Part shown: one piece after another, positions 57,718 to 64,000 of the stretch | Position numbering within the stretch: position 1 is the first letter of the stretch | How the letters are laid out: every line of letters starts with the position of its first letter | Assembly (NCBI RefSeq): GCF_000430805.1 | Contig: NZ_AUMS01000008.1 | Coordinates: 218,047 to 282,046 of the forward strand | Origin: Chitinilyticum aquatile DSM 21506 | GTDB taxonomy: Bacteria > Pseudomonadota > Gammaproteobacteria > Burkholderiales > Chitinibacteraceae | Reading direction: 5' to 3' | Length of the DNA: 64,000 nucleotides | Notes under the pieces: model-generated | What the model saw: the letters and a program-made list of their open reading frames with translations, nothing else | The model's database searches: none | Told to the model about the DNA's origin: nothing | Translations under genes and position numbers: made by a program

Positions 57718-59421
57718 GTGCCTGATGACACCCCCTTGCGCCTGGGCGAACTTCTCATCGCCCGCGGGGCCATTGATGATGATGGCCTGACCCGCGCGCT
57801 TGAACTGCAGCGCAGCAGCCAGGGCGACCGCCTCGGCGCGATTCTGATCCGCCTGGGCCTGATCTCGGAATTCACGCTGCTGGAATGCCTGTCTGCCCAG
57901 CTCGGCTTTGCCGTCTTTGCCGGCGATGACTTGGCCGACGCAGCGCCACTGATCAAGCAGGAGCACCTGCAGCGCCAGATCAGCCGGGCACTCGCCCAGC
58001 GCTTCAGCTTTGCACTGCTGCCGCGCAAGGATTCCCGGCCGCTGCTGATCTGCCGTGACCCGCTGGACTCCGGCCTGCGCGAGTACCTGACAACCCGCCA
58101 GCAGTTCGAATCCGTACCGGAGTGCTGCCTGATTGCCCAGCGCGATTTCGAGCGCCTGCTTGCCGAGGTCTACCGCGAAAGCACCCAGGGTAGCGGCAAT
58201 CAGGATTTGCGTCGCATGGCCGAGGATGCGCCGGTCGTCGAGCTGGTGAACGGGGTGCTCGCTCGCGCCAACGACAAGGGCGCATCGGATGTGCATATCG
58301 AGCCACTGGAATTCGGCTTTACCGTACGCTATCGCGTTGATGGCCAGTTGCAGGCAACCGAGCATTATCCTCGCGAGCGTTTTGATGCCGTGGTCAGCCG
58401 CATCAAGCTGATTTCGGGGCTGGACATTTCCGAGCGCCGCATGACGCAGGATGGCCGTTTTTCCAGCCGGGCTGCCGGCATCGAAACTGACGTACGGGTT
58501 TCGGTCATTCCTGCCATATTTGGTGAATCCATCGTCATGCGACTATTGCCAATGTCGCAGAACAAGCGCTTCTCACTCGATGGCCTCGGCTTCGAACCCG
58601 ACCATCTTGCGCTGTTCCAGAGCTGGATGGACCTTCCGGATGGCATCATTCTGGTGACCGGCCCGACCGGCTCGGGTAAAAGCACAACCTTGTATGCAGC
58701 CCTGTCGGCATGCGACCGGGAACGCGAACGCATCCTGACCGTCGAAGACCCGGTCGAATACAAAATCGACGGGGTTACCCAGTTTCAGGTCAACAGTGAC
58801 ATCGGCTTCACCTTTACCGCCGCATTGCGCTCCATCCTCCGGCACGACCCGGATACGATCATGATCGGTGAAATCCGGGACGTGGATACCGCACGCATTG
58901 CCGTGCAGGCCTCACTGACCGGCCACCGCGTCCTGTCAACCCTGCACACCAACGACAGTGCAACGGCTTTTCTGCGCCTCGTCGATCTGGGTGTCGAGCA
59001 GTTCCTCGTCGGCGCAACGCTGCGCGGCGTGATCGCACAGCGTCTGGTGCGCAAGCTCTGCACTCACTGCAGCACTCCGCTGGATGTTCGTATGCTCTTG
59101 CCCGCTCACGCACGAGCATCCCTGCAAAGGCTCGGCATTCCCGAAGAACAATGGCACTTCCGCCAGGCAGTTGGCTGCAGCCATTGCAGTGATACCGGCT
59201 ACCGGGGGCGCATGGCCATTTATGAAATGCTGTCAGCGACAGAACGCGTGCGGGCTGCGCTCAGCAAGCCATCACCTTCGCACATGGATTTGCTCGCGGC
59301 AATCGATGCGGATTTCCGCTATCTGCATGAAGACGGTCTGCTCAAGGCCGTTCGCGGTCAAACCAGTCTGGAAGAAGTCTTTGCCGTTGGCGGCTCTGCC
59401 ATCTCGGCACAAGGTCATTGA
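57718..59421 (+). CDS. gspE: T2SS ATPase GspE
   Basis: 567 aa from GTG 57718; the frame is open earlier (57613). N-terminal T2SSE_N domain (LRLGELLIARGAIDDDGL), then the ATPase with Walker A GPTGSGKSTTLYAAL, Asp box and Walker B (ILRHDPDTIMIGEIRD), and the zinc-binding tetracysteine CTHC...CSHCSDTGYRG. It drives pseudopilus assembly. Start of the E-F-G-H-I-J-K half. Confidence 0.93.
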   Translation: MPDDTPLRLGELLIARGAIDDDGLTRALELQRSSQGDRLGAILIRLGLISEFTLLECLSAQLGFAVFAGDDLADAAPLIKQEHLQRQISRALAQRFSFALLPRKDSRPLLICRDPLDSGLREYLTTRQQFESVPECCLIAQRDFERLLAEVYRESTQGSGNQDLRRMAEDAPVVELVNGVLARANDKGASDVHIEPLEFGFTVRYRVDGQLQATEHYPRERFDAVVSRIKLISGLDISERRMTQDGRFSSRAAGIETDVRVSVIPAIFGESIVMRLLPMSQNKRFSLDGLGFEPDHLALFQSWMDLPDGIILVTGPTGSGKSTTLYAALSACDRERERILTVEDPVEYKIDGVTQFQVNSDIGFTFTAALRSILRHDPDTIMIGEIRDVDTARIAVQASLTGHRVLSTLHTNDSATAFLRLVDLGVEQFLVGATLRGVIAQRLVRKLCTHCSTPLDVRMLLPAHARASLQRLGIPEEQWHFRQAVGCSHCSDTGYRGRMAIYEMLSATERVRAALSKPSPSHMDLLAAIDADFRYLHEDGLLKAVRGQTSLEEVFAVGGSAISAQGH

Positions 59422-59423
59422 GC

Positions 59424-60632
59424 ATGCCTGAATTTCACTTTCTCGCTGCGACAGAAGATGGCCGCCAGGAATCGGGGTTGGTTGAGGCCGAATCCGCTGA
59501 GGAGGCCATGCGCCAGCTTGCGGAACGGCAGCTGAGTGTCTTCCAGCTGGAAGTTCACACGGCAGGCAGCAGCGCCGCAGGTGGTTGGCGACGCAAGAAA
59601 ATCCGTCAGGATGAGCTGGTGGTACTTGTCCGCGAGCTGGCAACTCTCGCGAATGCCGGCATCAGCCTTGCGCAGGCATTGGACACCCTGCGTGATGCCA
59701 ATCGCGATACTGCGCTCTTCCCCCCGCTGGATCGCATGGTCAACGCCATCCGGGGCGGCGAAGGTTTTTCAAGTGCACTGCAGCAGACAGGGCTGTCCTT
59801 GCCGGAATATGTGTTTGCCATGGTTCGCGCTGGCGAAGCCACCAGCAATCTGGGCATGGCACTGAACCGTGCCGCCGACCAGATGGAATTCGATGCTAAA
59901 ATGCGCTCGCAAACCCGCGAAGCTCTGGTGTACCCGACCATTCTGATCAGTACGGGAACACTCGCGATTCTGTTCATTTTTTCATTTGTAGTGCCCCGGT
60001 TCGCCGGCCTGCTGAAAGGCCGCATTGACTCGCTTCCCTGGATTTCAGAAGTGGTACTGCGAGCAGGCATGTTCTTCAACCAGCACTTCATTGCTACGCT
60101 GGTTGCTCTGGCTGCCGGCACGGCTCTTGCAATTACTGCCAGCAGCAACCCGCAACTGCGACTGAAATGGCTTGGCCTTGCCGCCAATCTACCGATTCTT
60201 GGCGAGTGGATACGCAGTGGTGAAACTGCGCGCTGGACCACTGCCCTAGCGATGCTGCTGCAAAGTCGGGTAGCGATTCTGCCATCGCTGGAGCTGGCTT
60301 CCGTCTCTGTCCGTCTCGCCGTCACAGCATCACGGCTTGAAGCGGTACGCAATGATGTAAACCGCGGCAAGCCGCTATCACAGGCAGTTGAACACCAGAA
60401 TCTGCTCGAACCGACTTCGCTATCGATGATCAAGGTTGGCGAGCAATCGGGTGAACTGGCCCCCATGCTGCAGCACGTTGCGCATTACTGGGGCGAGAAG
60501 AACCAGTCACTGCAACGGCGGGTGGTCTCCCTGATCGAACCGGCCAGTATTCTGGTATTGGGTATTGTTATCGGCTTTGTCATGGTCGGTGTTGTAATGG
60601 CTATGGCTAGCCTTACTGAGGTGAAATTCTAA
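59424..60632 (+). CDS. gspF: T2SS inner-membrane platform protein GspF
   Basis: 402 aa from ATG 59424. Two repeats of the T2SSF domain and three membrane segments; typical segments are VRELATLANAGISLAQALDTL, AMVRAGEATSNLGMAL and MIKVGEQSGELAPML. It forms the platform on which GspE acts. The stop overlaps the gspG ATG. Confidence 0.93.
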   Translation: MPEFHFLAATEDGRQESGLVEAESAEEAMRQLAERQLSVFQLEVHTAGSSAAGGWRRKKIRQDELVVLVRELATLANAGISLAQALDTLRDANRDTALFPPLDRMVNAIRGGEGFSSALQQTGLSLPEYVFAMVRAGEATSNLGMALNRAADQMEFDAKMRSQTREALVYPTILISTGTLAILFIFSFVVPRFAGLLKGRIDSLPWISEVVLRAGMFFNQHFIATLVALAAGTALAITASSNPQLRLKWLGLAANLPILGEWIRSGETARWTTALAMLLQSRVAILPSLELASVSVRLAVTASRLEAVRNDVNRGKPLSQAVEHQNLLEPTSLSMIKVGEQSGELAPMLQHVAHYWGEKNQSLQRRVVSLIEPASILVLGIVIGFVMVGVVMAMASLTEVKF

Positions 60633-61099
60633 TGCGTAATCGCTTTCAGCCCTTGCGATACAGTCAGGGCTTTACATTGCTTGAAATGCTGGTGGTGCTG
60701 GTTATTATCGGGATGCTGGTCAGTCTAGTCGGCCCCAAATTGTTTTCCCATGTTGACTCTTCAAAAGTCCAGACGGCTGAAACACAGGTCAAACTGCTGC
60801 GCGGCGCACTGGAAACCATGCGCCTGGATATCGGCGTTTATCCGACAGAAGCTCAGGGGCTGGACTTGCTGGTCACAAAACCCAGTGAATCGAAGCTTGC
60901 CAAGAAATGGCGCGGCCCTTATCTGGAAGACGAACTGCCAGTGGATCCCTGGGGTAATCCCTACAAATACGTCGTTCCCGGCCCTGATGGTCGCCCCTTT
61001 GGCATAACGTCGCTCGGCTCGGATGGCGAGCCAGGTGGAGAAGGCTCCGCTGCGGACATTGGCATGCTCCCTAAGAAAAAAGCGGCTGCGGAAGAATAA
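60632..61099 (+). CDS. gspG: T2SS major pseudopilin GspG
   Basis: 155 aa. Prepilin peptidase site SQG^FTLLEMLVVLVIIGML with Glu+5. The GspG signature YPTEAQGLDLLV and the Ca2+-site region DPWGNPYKYVVPG follow. It is the main subunit of the pseudopilus. Confidence 0.95.
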   Translation: MRNRFQPLRYSQGFTLLEMLVVLVIIGMLVSLVGPKLFSHVDSSKVQTAETQVKLLRGALETMRLDIGVYPTEAQGLDLLVTKPSESKLAKKWRGPYLEDELPVDPWGNPYKYVVPGPDGRPFGITSLGSDGEPGGEGSAADIGMLPKKKAAAEE

Positions 61100-61105
61100 G
61101 AAGGC

Positions 61106-61534
61106 ATGCAAAGCAGGCATTGCGTCCCGCTGCGTCTGCGAGCGGGGTTTACGCTTCTGGAAATGCTGGTGGTACTCACCTTGATGGGGCTGCTCATCGG
61201 TATGGTAGCCCCCTCATACATCAATCGCCTTGATGCCACGGAACAGCAGTTCCGTGTGGATGAATACCGTGCAAGCCTGACACAACTCCCCCGCTGGGCC
61301 ATGGTTCGTAATGAAGCAATCAGGCTGGATGCACAATCTGAATCGCTAATCCTTGGGGACCAAGTTGTACTGGATTTGCCGGAGGGGTGGAGGGCCGTAT
61401 TCGATCCACCACTGCGCATATCGACCACTCAGATTTGTTCATCCAGCGCAGTGAAGCTATGGAATGCCAGCGGAGAATTGGCTGGTAGCTATTCAGTCAT
61501 TGCACCTGACTGCCGTGTCGAGATTGCTGAATGA
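61106..61534 (+). CDS. gspH: T2SS minor pseudopilin GspH
   Basis: 142 aa. Site RAG^FTLLEMLVVLTLMGLL with Glu+5. The rest has a short beta-rich globular domain; identity follows from length, cleavage motif and place between G and I. It ends in overlap with gspI. Confidence 0.8.
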   Translation: MQSRHCVPLRLRAGFTLLEMLVVLTLMGLLIGMVAPSYINRLDATEQQFRVDEYRASLTQLPRWAMVRNEAIRLDAQSESLILGDQVVLDLPEGWRAVFDPPLRISTTQICSSSAVKLWNASGELAGSYSVIAPDCRVEIAE

Positions 61535-61971
61535 CCCACCGCTCACATCATACCGGCTTTGCCATGCTTGAAGTGCTTGTGGCTCTTGTTCTAGTGACCT
61601 CTGTCGGTATCGCCGTCGTGCTGTGGGCTCAAAGTGGCTTGAGCACTGTAAGTCGTGTGCGTGCAGAGTATGAACGGCTTGAAGCAACGCGTCAGATCAA
61701 TGACTGGGTGCGCACCTTGCCACAAAGTGGCCCTGCTTCGGGTGAAAACCGTGTCGGCCCCTGGAAAGTGCGCTGGACGCGAAAAATCCAGCAATCAAGC
61801 CCACAAACCGGTTATCCGCGGGGGGTCAGCACATTTGATGCTGTGATGTATCGCTATCAATACGATGTATTCACAGAGACATCAAATGACACTCCCTATC
61901 TATCCGATGAGGCGGTAATTCTGCTCTCACGCCAGGTTCGCGCTGCATCATCAGCAGAGGTTCCTTTCTGA
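61531..61971 (+). CDS. gspI: T2SS minor pseudopilin GspI
   Basis: 146 aa. Cleavage region HTG^FAMLEVLVALVLVTSVG. The FAMLEVLVAL sequence is typical of GspI. The tip complex I-J-K-H caps the pseudopilus. ATGA overlap with the previous gene. Confidence 0.83.
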   Translation: MTHRSHHTGFAMLEVLVALVLVTSVGIAVVLWAQSGLSTVSRVRAEYERLEATRQINDWVRTLPQSGPASGENRVGPWKVRWTRKIQQSSPQTGYPRGVSTFDAVMYRYQYDVFTETSNDTPYLSDEAVILLSRQVRAASSAEVPF

Positions 61972-62597
61972 TGAGAAAAAATCCTCAATCACAACACGGG
62001 TTTACCTTGATGGAAATGCTGGTTGCGCTGGCAATTACCACACTGGTGATGACCTTGCTGATGGGTACTCTTTATTACGCCTTCCGGATTCGTGTAAAAA
62101 TCACTGACGAGATCGGCAGCAGCGAAAGTACGGCCCGCAGCCAGGTGTGGTTGCGGCAGGTCATCAGTGGCGTCTTTCCTCTCCCCGCCGACGATGCCGA
62201 TGCCTTTACTGGGGATGCCAAAGGCTTCAGCGCTCTGAGTAGCCTGCCATTAGCACCGGAAGCACCACTACCTCCACTGCGGGTAAATTTGGGCCTGAAG
62301 CCAAATGATCGTGCGGGTTTCGATCTGTTGTATCAATCCGGAGAGACTGAATTTGTTATTGCCAGCTGGCCTGATTGCACTGTTGCATTCACTTATGTGG
62401 ATAACACAGGCAATGAGGTCAAGGAATGGCAGGCGCTGCATCAGCCTTCTGAACGAATTCCGCGTGCAGTGCGCTTAACCATCACACCCAATTGGGCTGG
62501 CGACGAAAGCAAATTGCTGTGGACCTTCTTTATCCCCTCTGACCCATGGATCAAGAAAAAACCGCCAAATTTCTTCGAATCAGGACAATCTTCCTGA
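61971..62597 (+). CDS. gspJ: T2SS minor pseudopilin GspJ
   Basis: 208 aa. Site QHG^FTLMEMLVALAITTLVM with Glu+5. The length and position fit GspJ, the largest minor pseudopilin after GspK. It overlaps its neighbours by single bases. Confidence 0.85.
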   Translation: MRKNPQSQHGFTLMEMLVALAITTLVMTLLMGTLYYAFRIRVKITDEIGSSESTARSQVWLRQVISGVFPLPADDADAFTGDAKGFSALSSLPLAPEAPLPPLRVNLGLKPNDRAGFDLLYQSGETEFVIASWPDCTVAFTYVDNTGNEVKEWQALHQPSERIPRAVRLTITPNWAGDESKLLWTFFIPSDPWIKKKPPNFFESGQSS

Positions 62598-63667
62598 TGC
62601 CCCGTTCAGCTGTCATGCCAGTTTGGACCAATGATCGCCCCCGGAAAATCCGAAATGAAGGCGGATATGTGCTTGTACTGACGATTGCAGCATTGGCAAT
62701 CCTGATGCTCGCCGGTGCTTTCATCGGGCAGCGCGTATCAGGCACGCTGCAACTGGCCATCGCAGAAAAAGATCGGGCAGAGGAACTGGCTGCAACTCAG
62801 AATGCACTGAATCAGATGGTTTTTCTGCTGGCAACCACGCAGCGCTTCGCCTTGGGAATGGGCGCTCCTGGACAATCAGTCCGATTTGATGGCGAATGGT
62901 ACGACGCAGGTAATGGCATTGCCGTTGCCTTTGTTGATTCCAGGGCTCAGTTGAGTGTTGCAACACCTTCAAGATTATGGCTGGGAAGGCTGCTTGCCTC
63001 ATACGGTCTTAGTGCAAATGATCAGGATGCCTTGCTGGACACACTGGAAGATTACAGTGACACGGATTCATTGAAGCGACTGCAAGGTGCGGAAGCTGCT
63101 GATTATGCAAGAGTCGCATTACCTGCGCCACGCAATCAGCCACTTGTCGCCGAGGAAGAACTATTGCGGATTTATGGCTGGCGCCAGCATGCTGCCCTAT
63201 GGGCCAATGACGATGACAATCTGCTTCAGCAACTCAACGTATCATCGGATACCGGGGTAAATCCTGCAACAGCATCATGGCGGGTTCTGGTAGCGGCCTT
63301 CAGCCTTGACCCCAAAGCTGCAGCAAGCTTTGTCAAACAGCGGAATGCCGCTGATGACCTTACCGTCCAGAATCTGGCAAACAGCCTTGCTCCACCATTG
63401 ACAGGCGACAACTTCATGAGCTTCCAGCGTGGCGTAGTTTTCCCCGGCGCCACCACTCTGGTCAAACTGGCTCCGATAGGAAAATCTTACGGCTGGGAGG
63501 TTAGCTTTACCCTTACGCCGGAATCCAAGGAAGGTGGCTGGCAACTGAGAAACTTTCGCTCCATACGTCTGAGCGCCGCCATTGCGGCAGATAAACTCCG
63601 GCCTATGCCAGACTTGAAGCCTTTTTCTGCCGAACTGCAAAACCTGACCACCCAGATGCCTTTCTAG
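62597..63667 (+). CDS. gspK: T2SS tip pseudopilin GspK
   Basis: 356 aa from ATG 62597, overlapping the gspJ stop. The region NEGGYVLVLTIAALAIL is a pilin helix without Glu at +5, as in known GspK. The alpha-domain follows (LLDTLEDYSDTDSLKRLQGAEA). It is the last T2SS gene; no prepilin peptidase gene (gspO/pilD) lies in the window. Confidence 0.88.
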   Translation: MPRSAVMPVWTNDRPRKIRNEGGYVLVLTIAALAILMLAGAFIGQRVSGTLQLAIAEKDRAEELAATQNALNQMVFLLATTQRFALGMGAPGQSVRFDGEWYDAGNGIAVAFVDSRAQLSVATPSRLWLGRLLASYGLSANDQDALLDTLEDYSDTDSLKRLQGAEAADYARVALPAPRNQPLVAEEELLRIYGWRQHAALWANDDDNLLQQLNVSSDTGVNPATASWRVLVAAFSLDPKAAASFVKQRNAADDLTVQNLANSLAPPLTGDNFMSFQRGVVFPGATTLVKLAPIGKSYGWEVSFTLTPESKEGGWQLRNFRSIRLSAAIAADKLRPMPDLKPFSAELQNLTTQMPF

Positions 63668-63804
63668 AGAAAAAAAACGGGGTCTACCGAGGAACTGCAT
63701 AACCGTCTGGTCTCGGATCATAATTTACCTCTCCGCAGTTGGCGACTCTATCTGGCACGTTCGGTTTTGGGTACGCTCAGCACGTCGATTTCCAGGTCAG
63801 GCCA
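63668..63804. other. Sequence between gspK and transposase remnant
   Basis: 137 bases after the T2SS operon. It should hold the left end of the insertion sequence, but I cannot identify a terminal repeat. Confidence 0.4.
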
Positions 63805-64000
63805 ATGAATCTCCGTCTGCACGGGCGCGCCCGTACCACTCCGGCTGTTCGTGCCGAAATCCAGGCCGCGCCGGCCGCCATCACCGATGCCGAACTGGCA
63901 CGCCGCTATGGTGTCAGCAAGCCCACCATTGCCAATGACGCCGGCGCAGCTCGGTGCACGATGAATCACACACCGCGCATCATCTGCAAACCACACTGAC
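63805..64000 (+). pseudogene. IS481-family transposase, frameshifted 5' fragment
   Basis: Begins MNLRLHGRARTTPAVRAEIQ, then ITDAELARRYGVSKPTI, the N-terminal helix-turn-helix of an IS481-type transposase. At about 63930 a one-base loss shifts the frame; reading the other frame gives RRRSSVHDESHTAHHLQTTL, the expected continuation, but a TGA stands where TGG is expected. So at least two lesions and it is inactive. The copy continues beyond the right edge. Confidence 0.75.

Overview
The window is a stretch of a GC-rich betaproteobacterial chromosome, most likely of the order Neisseriales (Chromobacteriaceae/Chitinibacteraceae-like). The assignment rests on gene content and synteny: kdsD-kdsC-lptCAB-rpoN-hpf-ptsN-hprK-rapZ, petABC-sspA-sspB, an RNA m5C methyltransferase followed by two DUF3108 proteins, purN and purM, then hda, leuS-lptE-holA and rng. 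The genus cannot be read from the sequence. I see no rRNA, tRNA or CRISPR array.

Layout. 1-3181: a three-gene operon of a protein pseudokinase (cut by the left edge), a von Willebrand A protein and a divergent adenylosuccinate-synthetase-like enzyme; I know of no characterised function for this set. 3.3-9.8 kb: single genes (outer-membrane phospholipase A, a cysteine hydrolase with its AraC/GATase regulator, a MATE exporter, hypotheticals) and a candidate small-RNA unit with a direct repeat at 6066-6264. 9.8-18.9 kb, minus strand: ubiX, a Gx-transporter/NusG-II pair, rapZ-hprK-ptsN, then across a terminator hpf, rpoN, the Lpt lipopolysaccharide export genes and Kdo synthesis genes. 19-41 kb: housekeeping genes (a K+/H+ antiporter, a DegS-like protease, NIF3, the cytochrome bc1 operon, SspA/SspB, purine genes, hda, leuS, lptE, holA, RNase G), two tandem orphan prepilins, and four copies of an intergenic inverted-repeat element. 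41-50 kb: a somewhat AT-richer accessory block with a secreted metalloprotease and an ABC-exporter polysaccharide cluster (GT2, a 1055-aa fusion, Wzt, Wzm, methyltransferase). 50.3-63.7 kb: a complete but rearranged type II secretion operon (L-M-C-D, then E-F-G-H-I-J-K) with a gene for a probably very abundant 594-aa exported protein between D and E. The right edge holds a decayed IS481-type transposase.

How it fits together. The envelope is the main theme: Kdo synthesis, Lpt transport, OMPLA, O-antigen-type export and a dedicated secretion system lie within one window. The most interesting candidates are the pseudokinase/vWA/PurA-like operon and the T2SS with its embedded surface-protein gene beside a polysaccharide exporter, an arrangement that could build an S-layer-like coat. 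Both functional readings are inference.
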